DNA from: Microbacterium paraoxydans
GTDB taxonomy: Bacteria > Actinomycetota > Actinomycetes > Actinomycetales > Microbacteriaceae
NCBI RefSeq assembly: GCF_020524545.1
Contig: NZ_JAIVLG010000004.1
Coordinates: forward strand, 62,001-126,000
Direction: 5' to 3'
DNA length: 64,000 bases
Under the pieces are notes generated by a model that was not told the origin of the DNA, did not search any database, and worked only from the letters and a program-made list of their open reading frames with translations. The position numbers and the translations under genes were made by a program. Position 1 is the first letter of the stretch; every line of letters begins with the position of its first letter. Below, one piece after another: positions 8,808 through 16,473 of this stretch.

Positions 8808-9497
8808 ATGTTCTATTGGCTGATGAAGTACGTGGTGATCGGCCCTGTGGTCAAGGCGGTCTTCCGACCGTGGATCGTGGGGCGGAAGAACGTGCCTGCA
8901 AGCGGTGCGGCGATCCTCGCCAGCAACCATCTGTCGTTCGCCGATTCCATCTTCCTGCCGCTCATGATCGACCGGTCGATGTCGTTCCTGGCCAAGAGCG
9001 ACTACTTCACGGGCCGGGGCCTGAAGGGGTGGTCCACGAAGTTCTTCATGAAAGCCACCGGGCAGATCCCGATCGACCGTTCCGGGGGCAAGGCCTCGGA
9101 GGCGTCGCTGAACACGGGCCTCCAGGTTCTCGGCGGCGGCGACCTCCTCGGCATCTACCCCGAGGGGACGCGGAGCCCCGACGGCACGCTGTACCGGGGC
9201 CGCACCGGGATCGCCCGGATGGCGCTCGAGGCCAAGGTCCCGGTGATCCCCGTGATCATGGTCGACACCGACACGGCGATGCCGATCGGACGGCGGTTGC
9301 CGCGCATCGTCCGGGTCGGGATCGTCATCGGGGAGCCTCTCGACTTCTCCCGCTACGCCGGGATGGAGAACGACCGCTACATCCTCCGGTCGGTCACCGA
9401 CGAGATCATGGTGGCTCTGCAGCGCCTCGGCGAGCAGAAGTACGAAGACGTCTACGCATCGACGGTCAAGGACCGGCTTCCCACCCGCGTCACATAG
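8808..9497 (+). CDS. 1-acyl-sn-glycerol-3-phosphate acyltransferase
   Basis: A 229-aa membrane-associated acyltransferase of the PlsC (LPLAT) family, which makes phosphatidic acid from lysophosphatidic acid and an acyl donor. The catalytic HX4D box is NHLSFAD (His41, Asp46) and the glycerol-phosphate motif is YPEGTRS (117-123). The N-terminus is hydrophobic, suiting peripheral membrane attachment. I start at ATG 8808 because a TAGACT -10 lies just upstream; the longer frame from 8778 would include promoter sequence. Divergent from the acyl-CoA synthetase gene, which would supply its acyl substrate. Substrate preference cannot be read from sequence. Confidence 0.88.
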   Translation: MFYWLMKYVVIGPVVKAVFRPWIVGRKNVPASGAAILASNHLSFADSIFLPLMIDRSMSFLAKSDYFTGRGLKGWSTKFFMKATGQIPIDRSGGKASEASLNTGLQVLGGGDLLGIYPEGTRSPDGTLYRGRTGIARMALEAKVPVIPVIMVDTDTAMPIGRRLPRIVRVGIVIGEPLDFSRYAGMENDRYILRSVTDEIMVALQRLGEQKYEDVYASTVKDRLPTRVT

Positions 9498-9532
9498 CCT
9501 GCTGCGCGCATCTGCGTGGTCCCCGTGACCAC

Positions 9533-9538
9533 TAGGCT
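9533..9538 (+). promoter_or_regulatory. -10 box of aroG (near-leaderless)
   Basis: TAGGCT ends 7 nt before ATG 9546. An upstream in-frame GTG at 9516 would place this hexamer inside the coding sequence. Confidence 0.55.
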
Positions 9539-9545
9539 GGAACGC

Positions 9546-10886
9546 ATGCTCCCGCACCACATCGAAGCACTTGATGCATGGCGTTCGCTTCCCATCAAGC
9601 AGCAGCCGCAGTGGCCCGACGCGGACCGCGTCGCCGACGTCTCGCGCCAGATCGCCACCCTTCCGCCGCTGGTGTTCGCGGGTGAGGTCGACAACCTCCG
9701 TGACCGGCTCGCCCGCGCGGCCTCGGGGCAGGCTTTCCTGCTCCAGGGCGGCGACTGTGCCGAGACCTTCGCCGGCGCGACGGCCGAACAGATTCGCAAC
9801 CGCATCAAGACGGTGCTGCAGATGGCCGTGGTGCTCACCTACGGCGCCTCGATGCCGGTCGTGAAGATGGGCCGCATGGCCGGTCAGTTCGCGAAGCCGC
9901 GATCGAGTGACACCGAGACGCGCGGCGACGTCACATTGCCGGCGTACCGGGGCGACATCGTCAACGGCTACGACTTCACCGAGGGATCTCGTACGGCCGA
10001 CCCGGGGCGGTTGCTCCAGGGCTACCACACGGCCGCGTCGACGCTGAACCTGATCCGCGCGTTCACCCAGGGCGGTTTCGCCGACCTCCGTGAGGTGCAC
10101 TCGTGGAACAAGGGCTTCGCGCAGAACCCCGCCAATCAGCGCTACGAGCGCATGGCGGCCGAGATCGATCGCGCGATCAAGTTCATGGAAGCGGCGGGCG
10201 CCGACTTCGACGAATTGAAGCGCGTCGAGTTCTTCACCGGCCACGAAGGCCTGCTGATGGACTACGAGCGACCGATGACGCGTATCGACTCGCGGACGGA
10301 CACCCCGTACAACACGTCGGCTCACTTCCTCTGGATCGGGGAGCGCACCCGCGAGCTCGACGGTGCGCACGTCGACTACTTCTCCAAGATCCGCAACCCC
10401 ATCGGCGTGAAGCTCGGACCGACGACCTCGCCCGAGACGGCGCTGCAGCTGATCGACAAGCTCGACCCGGATCGCGAGCCCGGCCGGCTCACCTTCATCA
10501 CGCGGATGGGCTCCGGCAAGATCCGCGACGCCCTGCCGCCCCTGCTGGAGGCGGTCCGCGATTCCGGTGCGCAGCCGCTGTGGGTCACGGACCCGATGCA
10601 CGGAAACGGCATCACCACCCCGACGGGCTACAAGACGCGTCGCTTCGATGACGTGGTCGATGAGGTGCGTGGCTTCTTCGAGGCTCACCGCGCCGTCGGG
10701 ACCTTCCCGGGCGGCATCCACGTCGAGCTCACCGGTGACGACGTCACGGAGTGCCTCGGCGGATCCGAGCAGATCGACGAGGCGGCTCTGGCGACGCGCT
10801 ACGAGAGCCTGTGCGACCCCCGCCTGAACCACATGCAGTCCCTGGAGCTCGCGTTTCTGGTGGCCGAGGAGCTCGAGAAGCGCTGA
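9546..10886 (+). CDS. aroG: 3-deoxy-7-phosphoheptulonate synthase, class II (DAHP synthase)
   Basis: A 446-aa class II (plant and actinobacterial type) DAHP synthase, the first enzyme of the shikimate pathway, condensing phosphoenolpyruvate with erythrose 4-phosphate. Recognisable segments are LLQGGDCAETF, the KMGRMAGQFAKPRS phosphate-binding region, GHEGLLMDYE, GIKLGPTT-like GVKLGPTT, and the metal-site WVTDPMHGN. Class II enzymes are about 450-470 aa, so it is complete. The start is ATG 9546 on the strength of the TAGGCT promoter just upstream. It converges with the pknL-like kinase gene across a strong terminator. aroG close to pknL matches the mycobacterial arrangement as I recall it. Confidence 0.95.
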   Translation: MLPHHIEALDAWRSLPIKQQPQWPDADRVADVSRQIATLPPLVFAGEVDNLRDRLARAASGQAFLLQGGDCAETFAGATAEQIRNRIKTVLQMAVVLTYGASMPVVKMGRMAGQFAKPRSSDTETRGDVTLPAYRGDIVNGYDFTEGSRTADPGRLLQGYHTAASTLNLIRAFTQGGFADLREVHSWNKGFAQNPANQRYERMAAEIDRAIKFMEAAGADFDELKRVEFFTGHEGLLMDYERPMTRIDSRTDTPYNTSAHFLWIGERTRELDGAHVDYFSKIRNPIGVKLGPTTSPETALQLIDKLDPDREPGRLTFITRMGSGKIRDALPPLLEAVRDSGAQPLWVTDPMHGNGITTPTGYKTRRFDDVVDEVRGFFEAHRAVGTFPGGIHVELTGDDVTECLGGSEQIDEAALATRYESLCDPRLNHMQSLELAFLVAEELEKR

Positions 10887-10905
10887 TCAGCTCCTCCCTT
10901 CGCGA

Positions 10906-10945
10906 AGAGAGCCGCCCTCCCCGAACCTCGGGAGGGCGGCTCTCT
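10906..10945. terminator. Bidirectional terminator
   Basis: A 16-bp perfect stem (AGAGAGCCGCCCTCCC and complement) with an 8-nt loop lies between convergent aroG and the kinase gene. The arms end in AGAGAG/CTCTCT rather than long U tracts. Confidence 0.88.
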
Positions 10946-10961
10946 GTCGTGAGCTGTGGGA

Positions 10962-12908
10962 TCAGCCGGTGAGCTGGATGGAGAGGTTTACGGTGCCCCC
11001 GCGCGGCAGCGACTTGTCCGCGCCCGGATCCTGACCGGTGACCGTGGCCATCTCCGCGAATCCCGGCAGGTCGCCCCAGGCTGCGTAACTGGCTTTGAAG
11101 CCGTTGTCGGCGAGGATCTGCTTCGCCTCGTTCAGAGTCCTGTTCGTGACGTCGGGGACGGGGAAGAGCTCGGGTCCCTTCGAGACGATGAGCTGCACCG
11201 TGTCGCCGGGGCGCCAGTTGCCCTCGGACGCCCGGTCCGCCACGCCGATGACGATGTCCTTGGCGACATCGTTGCTGAAGGCGTACTGGGACTCCTCGTT
11301 GACGACCAGGTCCTTCCCGGTCAGGGTCGAGGTCGCCTCGTCGACGGACATGCCGGACACGTCGGGGAAAGCTCCCGCCGAGACGTACAGTTCCACCGAG
11401 TCGTCTTCGAAGACCGTGCATCCGTCGCCGCAGGCATAGGCATCACCGCCCGCGCGCGGGGTGACGTAGGCGTTGATGACGATGCCCGCGTCAGCGTTCG
11501 AGAAGAGGATGAGGGTCTCGTCGTCGACGTTGACGTTGAGTCCGGCGAGATAGTCGCGCGCGTCCTGCTCCGCTCTTCCGTTGAGCTTGTCGACGTCGTG
11601 GGAGGCGGGACCGGCGGACACGATCACCGTGACGGCGTCCCCCTTGTCGAGGCGGGTGCCTTCGCCGGGGTCGGTCTCGATGACGGTTCCGGCGTCGATG
11701 TCGACCGAGAACTCGTCTTTCTGCGTGGGGACGAAGCCGGCATCCACCAGCACGGCCGCGGCATCGTCGTAGGTCTTGCCTGCGACGCTCGGCACGGCGA
11801 TGAGCGATCCGGGACCGGAGCCGAACCACCACCCGACGCCACCCGCCAGCACGGCCAGCAGCAGGACGAGCGTGAGGAGGAAGGCGCCGCGCGCGCGCCG
11901 CTTGGACGCGCGCCGTCGAAGAAGGGTCGCGTTGTCGATCGGTGCGGCCGCGGGAGCGGCGGGGTCGGCGATGACCATCGTGCTCGGCATCACCTTGGTG
12001 AGATCGCCGGAGTCGCCGGGGCTGCGCTGCGGAGCGGTCGCCCGGGCTGCTATCGGAGTGACGCCGAGGTCGCGTTCGATCTCGCGCAGACGTTCGAGCA
12101 TCTGCTGGGCATCGTCAGGGCGTTCATCGGGCGACTTCTCGGTCGCCCAGAGCACGAGCTCGTCGAGCTGCTCCGGCACAGCGGGGTTGCGGACGCTCGG
12201 GCGCGGAACCGACTCGGTGGCGTGCTGGAAGGCGATCTGCATGGGCTGCTCGCCTTTGTACGGCTGCTCGCCGACGAGCATCTCGTAGAGCATGATGCCG
12301 AGCGCATAGATGTCGCTGCGCGCGTCCGCCGTGCCTCGGGTGACGAGCTCCGGCGCGAGGTAGGCGATGGTTCCGAGCAGCTGCTGCCCGGTCGCCGTGT
12401 TCGCGGTCGTCGCTCTGGCAAGTCCGAAGTCGCCGATCTTGATGCGTCCGTCCTCCGCGAGCAGCACGTTCTCCGGCTTGACGTCACGGTGCACGATGCC
12501 GGCTCGGTGCGCGGCGGAGAGCCCGGCCAGGATCGCATCCATGATCGTGATGGTCTGCGGGATGGTGAGACGCTTCTGCTCTCGCAGTAGCTCGCGCAGA
12601 GTGATCCCCGGGAGGTACTCCATCACGAGGTAGGCGAGCTCGCCGTCCTGCCCCTGGTCGAAGACGTTGACGACGTGCGGATCCGCGAGGCGGGCGGCCG
12701 CTCGGGCCTCCTGGATGAAGCGGCTCTGGAACGCGGAGTCGTCACTGAGATGTGCATGCATCACCTTGAGGGCGATGCGCCTCTCGAGTCGCAGATCGGT
12801 GGCGACGTACACGGTCGCCATCCCACCCCGGGCGATCCGAGCACGCACGCGGTAGCGGCCGTCGACAAGCCGCCCGATGAGGGGGTCGGCCTGCTGATTG
12901 GTCGTCAC
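10962..12908 (-). CDS. PASTA-domain serine/threonine protein kinase (PknL/PknB type)
   Basis: A 648-aa membrane sensor kinase. The cytoplasmic kinase domain (about 14-280) has the glycine loop IARGGMATVY, Lys48, HRDVKPEN (catalytic Asp142) and DFG at 160-162. A linker of about 60 residues leads to one transmembrane helix (341-363). Four PASTA repeats then fill about 370-648 and would bind muropeptides or lipid II outside the cell. The second repeat is unusual: it holds two cysteines (ACGDGC) that could form a disulfide. The GTG start is leaderless. A gene resembling the PknL substrate Rv2175c and the division cluster lie nearby, which fits control of wall growth. Confidence 0.93.
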   Translation of the reverse strand: MTTNQQADPLIGRLVDGRYRVRARIARGGMATVYVATDLRLERRIALKVMHAHLSDDSAFQSRFIQEARAAARLADPHVVNVFDQGQDGELAYLVMEYLPGITLRELLREQKRLTIPQTITIMDAILAGLSAAHRAGIVHRDVKPENVLLAEDGRIKIGDFGLARATTANTATGQQLLGTIAYLAPELVTRGTADARSDIYALGIMLYEMLVGEQPYKGEQPMQIAFQHATESVPRPSVRNPAVPEQLDELVLWATEKSPDERPDDAQQMLERLREIERDLGVTPIAARATAPQRSPGDSGDLTKVMPSTMVIADPAAPAAAPIDNATLLRRRASKRRARGAFLLTLVLLLAVLAGGVGWWFGSGPGSLIAVPSVAGKTYDDAAAVLVDAGFVPTQKDEFSVDIDAGTVIETDPGEGTRLDKGDAVTVIVSAGPASHDVDKLNGRAEQDARDYLAGLNVNVDDETLILFSNADAGIVINAYVTPRAGGDAYACGDGCTVFEDDSVELYVSAGAFPDVSGMSVDEATSTLTGKDLVVNEESQYAFSNDVAKDIVIGVADRASEGNWRPGDTVQLIVSKGPELFPVPDVTNRTLNEAKQILADNGFKASYAAWGDLPGFAEMATVTGQDPGADKSLPRGGTVNLSIQLTG

Positions 12909-12914
12909 GTCAGA

Positions 12915-12942
12915 ATTCTATGGAGGACTGCCTGAAAGTCAG
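12915..12942 (-). promoter_or_regulatory. Promoter of the PASTA kinase gene (leaderless)
   Basis: On the minus strand CTGACT (12942-12937), a 16-nt spacer and TAGAAT (12920-12915) lie 6 nt before the GTG start. This is one of the best -35/-10 pairs in the window, and it predicts transcription starting at the start codon. Confidence 0.65.
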
Positions 12943-12985
12943 GGGAGCGGCTCACCTCTCGGCGATCTCGGTTTTCCGGATGTCG

Positions 12986-14167
12986 TCAGCCGTGGAGCGC
13001 GAGCCAGGCGTAGGCTTGCGTCTCCCACTGTCCGTACCTGTCGGGATACGCCGAGATCTGCACGGCCTGCGCGGCAGAGGTGAACGACATGCTCTCCCAG
13101 CCGGGGATGTCGAGCAGGCCCCGCGTCGTCTGGCCGTTCGGATCGTGCTGACCGCCGTAGAACACGCGCGTGCTGCGTTCCGCGTCCATGATCTGCGCGG
13201 GTGTTCCCCATCCGGCACTCGGGCGCTGCTGGAAGATGCCGAGCGAATCGCGGTCGCCCCAATCGAGGTTGCGCAGGCCCGACTCGACCATGCCGGTCGC
13301 GAGTGCCAGGGCGATGGCTCGATCGGTGACACCGAGTTCACGGCCGACGCGGATGATGAGCGCGGCGTTCGACGCCTGCTCGGTGGTGAGGGTCGCAGAC
13401 CGTTGTCCCCCCGTCGCCGCGGCACTCGACGCCGCGGGAACGGCCGCCGCCTGGACGGCGAGTCGCTGACCGGGATAGATGATCGACGACGGGCCGAGTC
13501 CGTTCAGGGCGAACAGCGCCTGAGTGGTCGTTCCATACTTCTGGGCGATCCCGAAGAGGGTGTCGCCCGCGACGACCGTGTGGGCAGCTGCGGATGCAGG
13601 TGCGCCGGTGGGAGCGGCGGCCGGTGCTGCGGCCGTTTGCGGAGCGGTGGAGCCGGAGACGACGAGGCGCTGACCGGGGTAGATCACCGACGCGCGTGTC
13701 AGGCCGTTCGCAGCGAGCACGGCGTCCACGGTGGTGCCGTACTTCCGGGCGATCGCGTAGACGGTGTCGCCAGCGGCGACCTGATGCGATGTCGAGGTCG
13801 CGGTAGGAGTCGGTGCGACGACCGGTGCGGCCGACGCCTGCAGGGTCAGAGCCTGGCCCGGGTAGATGACCGAACGCCAGGAGAGTCCGTTCCAGGACAG
13901 CACGTCGACCGTGCGGAGCCCGAAGCGTGAGGCGATCGCCGAGACGGTGTCACCGGGCTGGACGACATAGCTCGATGGTGCGGACTGGGCGGGAACCGTG
14001 CGCGCGGGGACGTTGCGCGGGCGCTCGATCGGCGTGAAGTCGGTCGTCGTCGCCGAGGCGGCGTCGGCGGGAGCAGCGGTGAGCGTGGCGGCCAGAGCCC
14101 CCAGGACGGCCGCAGGCAGTCCGAGCTGCAGATTGCGCGTTCGACGCGTGGCGGTCTTGATTCCCAA
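12986..14167 (-). CDS. Secreted LysM-repeat protein with C-terminal lysozyme-like domain
   Basis: A 393-aa exported protein. A cleavable signal peptide ends near APADAASA, then three LysM repeats follow, each with (Q/A)(P/A)GDT and (I/V)IYPGQ, linked by Ala/Pro/Thr-rich stretches. The C-terminal 115 residues contain GMVESGLRNLDWGDRDSLG followed by IFQQRPSAGWG, a lysozyme/transglycosylase-like fold common in actinobacteria, with Glu in MVESG as the likely catalytic acid. It should bind and perhaps cleave peptidoglycan. I choose a TTG start at 14165-14167 because AAGGGGG lies 6 nt upstream and the protein then begins directly with its signal peptide. An upstream in-frame TTG at 14221 has no ribosome site and would spoil that signal. 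Confidence 0.85.
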   Translation of the reverse strand: MGIKTATRRTRNLQLGLPAAVLGALAATLTAAPADAASATTTDFTPIERPRNVPARTVPAQSAPSSYVVQPGDTVSAIASRFGLRTVDVLSWNGLSWRSVIYPGQALTLQASAAPVVAPTPTATSTSHQVAAGDTVYAIARKYGTTVDAVLAANGLTRASVIYPGQRLVVSGSTAPQTAAAPAAAPTGAPASAAAHTVVAGDTLFGIAQKYGTTTQALFALNGLGPSSIIYPGQRLAVQAAAVPAASSAAATGGQRSATLTTEQASNAALIIRVGRELGVTDRAIALALATGMVESGLRNLDWGDRDSLGIFQQRPSAGWGTPAQIMDAERSTRVFYGGQHDPNGQTTRGLLDIPGWESMSFTSAAQAVQISAYPDRYGQWETQAYAWLALHG

Positions 14168-14173
14168 GGCGAG

Positions 14174-14180
14174 CCCCCTT
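14174..14180 (-). promoter_or_regulatory. Ribosome binding site that fixes the TTG start of the LysM protein
   Basis: AAGGGGG on the minus strand, 6 nt before TTG (14167-14165). Confidence 0.7.
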
Positions 14181-14285
14181 TTCGAGCACTTCACGCTGAC
14201 ACGGATGTTAACGGAAGTCAACAGAAGTGAAGGAAGTGACGCATGGGGCTGATGGGTCGATATGCAGCATCCCGGCGGAAGATGA

Positions 14286-14291
14286 GATAGT
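14286..14291 (+). promoter_or_regulatory. -10-like hexamer of the Rv2175c-like gene (leaderless)
   Basis: GATAGT ends 6 nt before GTG 14298, at the spacing seen for other leaderless genes in the window. Confidence 0.4.
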
Positions 14292-14297
14292 GGCAGC

Positions 14298-14657
14298 GTG
14301 TCTGAGAACGTTGCTGGAACCCCTGCCGCCGCTGCCGTCGAGTGGCTGACGATGCCCGACCTCGTCGAGGTGCTCGGCGAGCCGCTCGGTCGTGTGCGCC
14401 GTCTGATCGACGAGCACTACCTGGTCGGGTCCCGTCGCAACGGCACCTTCGCCGTGCCGGCGGTGTTCATCGTGGACGGTCGTCCTCTGAGCTCGCTGCG
14501 GGGAACGATCATCGTGCTGCAGGACGCGGGCTTCACCGACGACGAGCTGATCGACTGGCTTCTCGCGGACGAGGAGAGCTTGGGGCGTTCGCCGATCGAT
14601 GCGCTCCTGGCGGGGCACAAGAGTGCGGTACGCCGCCTCGCGCGTACTCTCGCCTGA
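14298..14657 (+). CDS. Rv2175c-like winged-helix DNA-binding protein
   Basis: A 119-aa protein resembling mycobacterial Rv2175c, a small DNA-binding protein reported as a substrate of the kinase PknL. Residues 16-55 (WLTMPDLVEVLGEPLGRVRR) form the helix-turn-helix, a beta hairpin with GTFAVPAVFIVDG is the wing, and the helical end has LRGTIIVLQDAGFTDDELIDWLL. The PASTA kinase gene is 1.4 kb away, so a kinase-substrate pair is likely conserved here. The extreme N-terminus is rich in Ser/Thr/Ala and could hold phosphosites. The GTG start is leaderless. DNA targets are unknown. Confidence 0.82.
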   Translation: MSENVAGTPAAAAVEWLTMPDLVEVLGEPLGRVRRLIDEHYLVGSRRNGTFAVPAVFIVDGRPLSSLRGTIIVLQDAGFTDDELIDWLLADEESLGRSPIDALLAGHKSAVRRLARTLA

Positions 14658-14659
14658 GG

Positions 14660-14681
14660 CGTTCCGTCGTCAGGCGGAACG
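14660..14681. terminator. Possible small terminator between convergent genes
   Basis: CGTTCCG and CGGAACG form a 7-bp stem with an 8-nt loop that overlaps the polyprenyl synthase stop codon. There is no U-rich tail, so this is tentative. Confidence 0.35.
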
Positions 14682-15770
14682 GACCGTCGCCGCGCGCGCG
14701 AGTTCACGCAGTTCGCCCACCGCGCCGTTGTCGAGCGGTGTGCCGGAGAGGGCGCGATCGGCCTCCCGCGCGTAGTCGGCGATCATGGTCTCCACCTGAG
14801 CGAGCGCACCCGAGCCGGTGATCGTCGCCTGCAACGACGTCACCTGCTCCGGCGTCAGCTCGACGTCTCCGAGCAGCTCGTCGAGCAGCTTCCTTGCGGA
14901 GGTGTCGAGCGCCTGCCTGGTGAGAGCGATCAGGACGGTGCGCTTGCCTTCCCGAAGATCGTCACCGGCCGGCTTCCCGGTCACGGATGCATCACCGAAC
15001 ACTCCGAGCACGTCGTCGCGCAGTTGGAAGGCCATCCCGATCGGGTGACCGAAACGGCGAAGCGCGGCACGCTGATCGGCATCGGCACCGGCGAGCGCGG
15101 CACCGAGAATCAGCGGCTGCTCGATGCTGTATCTGGCCGACTTGAGAGACGCCACCCGCAGCGCGCGATCGGCGTGAAGAGCTCCGTCGTTGACGCTCCA
15201 GGCCGACTCTTCGGCGATATCGAGGAACTGTCCGGTGGTCACGTCCCGTCGCATCCGCGCGTACTCGGAGCGCACGGCGCGCGCATGGGGCTGGTCGTCG
15301 AGCGCAGCCTCGAGCAGGTCGTCGCTCCAGGCGACGAGAAGGTCGCCGAGAAGAATCGCCGAGGCGCGGCCGAACGCCTCGGCATCCCCAGACCACCCGG
15401 CGTCGCGGTGTGACGCTTGGAGCGCACGATGGGCTGCCGGTCGTCCGCGACGGGTGTCGGAGTTGTCGATCAGGTCGTCGTGCACGAGGGCCGCCGATTG
15501 GAAGATCTCCAACGCGGTGCACACGTCCCAGAGCGCTTCGGGCTCGACTGCCTCGCGCTCCTGGAAGCGTGCGACGGCGCGCCAGCCGGCATGACAGAAC
15601 CGAGCGCGCAGCCTCTTCCCGCCCTCGAGAGTGCCGGCCGCGGCGTCGACGAAGGACACGGCGTCCGGGCCGTAGTCGGCGGATTCATCGCGCATCCGTG
15701 TGAGGAAGAGCTCGAGGCGAGCGGCGACTGCGCCGGGGACGGGGGAGGAGGGCGACACGACTCCCAGCAT
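14670..15770 (-). CDS. Polyprenyl (geranylgeranyl-type) diphosphate synthase
   Basis: A 366-aa trans-isoprenyl diphosphate synthase that elongates allylic diphosphates with isopentenyl diphosphate. The first Asp-rich motif is VHDDLIDNSDTRRG, the second is FQLRDDVLG, and GGKRLRARF and GKPAGDDLREGKRT are standard substrate-binding segments. The product could be GGPP for carotenoids or a longer chain for menaquinone; sequence alone does not decide. I start at ATG 15770; a GTG at 15758 is possible. An idsA2 gene sits close to Rv2175c in M. tuberculosis as I recall, matching this neighbourhood. It converges with the Rv2175c-like gene. Confidence 0.9.
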   Translation of the reverse strand: MLGVVSPSSPVPGAVAARLELFLTRMRDESADYGPDAVSFVDAAAGTLEGGKRLRARFCHAGWRAVARFQEREAVEPEALWDVCTALEIFQSAALVHDDLIDNSDTRRGRPAAHRALQASHRDAGWSGDAEAFGRASAILLGDLLVAWSDDLLEAALDDQPHARAVRSEYARMRRDVTTGQFLDIAEESAWSVNDGALHADRALRVASLKSARYSIEQPLILGAALAGADADQRAALRRFGHPIGMAFQLRDDVLGVFGDASVTGKPAGDDLREGKRTVLIALTRQALDTSARKLLDELLGDVELTPEQVTSLQATITGSGALAQVETMIADYAREADRALSGTPLDNGAVGELRELARAATVRSA

Positions 15771-15821
15771 ACGTAAAGCAAGGGGAGGCCGAACTGCTAG
15801 CCCCGGACGCCTCCGCGCGCG

Positions 15822-15827
15822 TAGAAT
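15822..15827 (+). promoter_or_regulatory. -10 box of the DUF3040 gene
   Basis: TAGAAT 28 nt before the ATG start, giving a short leader that contains the AGGGGGA ribosome site. Confidence 0.55.
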
Positions 15828-15855
15828 GGGAGGCACGATACCCGAGGGGGACGAA

Positions 15856-16230
15856 ATGCCACTCTCCGAACAGGAGCAGCGTCTGCTCGACGAGATGGAA
15901 CGCCATCTCCTCCACAATGATGCCGACGTCGTGAGCGCGCCGTCCGGCGATCGCGCGCTGAGCTACCGAAATCTGGTCTACGGCGCTCTCCTCCTGCTCG
16001 CCGGAGTCGGCGGCCTCGTGGCCGGCGTCATCCTCGGCGGGGTATGGGGCATCGTGGTCGGCGTGATCGGGTTCGTGGCGATGCTCGCCGGCGTCATCGT
16101 GGCCGTCACGCCGGTGCGGCGCACGGCTCCTGCGCAGCCCCGGGAGCGCTCCGGTGCGAAGCGGCAGGATTCCGCATCGTTCATGGACCGCATGAACGAT
16201 CGTTGGGATCGTCGGCAGGACGGTCACTGA
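15856..16230 (+). CDS. DUF3040 small membrane protein
   Basis: A 124-aa protein with the diagnostic DUF3040 start MPLSEQEQRLLDEMERHL. Two transmembrane helices at about 39-60 and 63-85 are followed by a basic, charged tail (about 88-124). The family is restricted to actinobacteria, commonly lies immediately upstream of mraZ, and has no known function; that same position is seen here. The ribosome site AGGGGGA precedes the ATG, and a strong terminator separates the gene from mraZ, so it is transcribed on its own. Confidence 0.88.
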   Translation: MPLSEQEQRLLDEMERHLLHNDADVVSAPSGDRALSYRNLVYGALLLLAGVGGLVAGVILGGVWGIVVGVIGFVAMLAGVIVAVTPVRRTAPAQPRERSGAKRQDSASFMDRMNDRWDRRQDGH

Positions 16231-16250
16231 CCCCCACTCACTTTCACGAC

Positions 16251-16281
16251 AGAAGCCCGGATGCTGAGCATCCGGGCTTCT
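16251..16281 (+). terminator. Terminator after the DUF3040 gene
   Basis: A 14-bp stem (AGAAGCCCGGATGC and complement) with a 3-nt TGA loop and a TTCC tail, isolating the division cluster from upstream transcription. Confidence 0.88.
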
Positions 16282-16310
16282 TCCGTTAACGCGCGGTTCG
16301 CCGCCGTCCT

Positions 16311-16336
16311 CCACTGAGCCTCCACTTCACTCCACC
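16311..16336 (-). promoter_or_regulatory. Upstream array of MraZ-type boxes (minus orientation)
   Basis: Read on the minus strand: GGTGG at 16336-16332, AAGTGG at 16327-16322 and CAGTGG at 16316-16311, spaced about one helical turn apart. These have the same core as the forward array near mraZ. They lie about 80 bp away in the opposite orientation. Confidence 0.55.
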
Positions 16337-16350
16337 GCGGAATTCCGCGG
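16335..16350. promoter_or_regulatory. Perfect 16-bp palindrome upstream of mraZ
   Basis: CCGCGGAATTCCGCGG is fully self-complementary and lies between the two MraZ box arrays, touching the upstream one. It could be an additional operator or a cruciform; its role is unknown. Confidence 0.4.
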
Positions 16351-16405
16351 AGTTTCGGCATGCCCGTTCGGGCCATACCCGTGAATTCCCGGATTGATCG
16401 TAGGT

Positions 16406-16431
16406 AAGTGGAGGAAAGTGGAGTAAAGTGG
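16406..16431 (+). promoter_or_regulatory. MraZ operator: three AAGTGG boxes at exact 10-bp spacing
   Basis: AAGTGG occurs at 16406, 16416 and 16426. MraZ proteins bind tandem TGGG or GTGG boxes spaced 10 bp apart upstream of their own gene, so this is the expected autorepression site. A TAGGTA hexamer at 16401-16406, overlapping the first box, could be the -10 element; if so, MraZ binding would block the promoter. Confidence 0.8.
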
Positions 16432-16473
16432 GGCGCACCTCGAGTTGGCCGGACGCAGAGGGGGTGATGGCCG

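Noticed and set aside
9516..9545. Earlier GTG start for aroG at 9516
   Set aside because: It would place the TAGGCT -10 box inside the gene; ATG 9546 fits the leaderless pattern.
14219..14221. TTG 14221 as start of the LysM protein
   Set aside because: It lacks a ribosome site and would add a basic, non-signal extension before the signal peptide.
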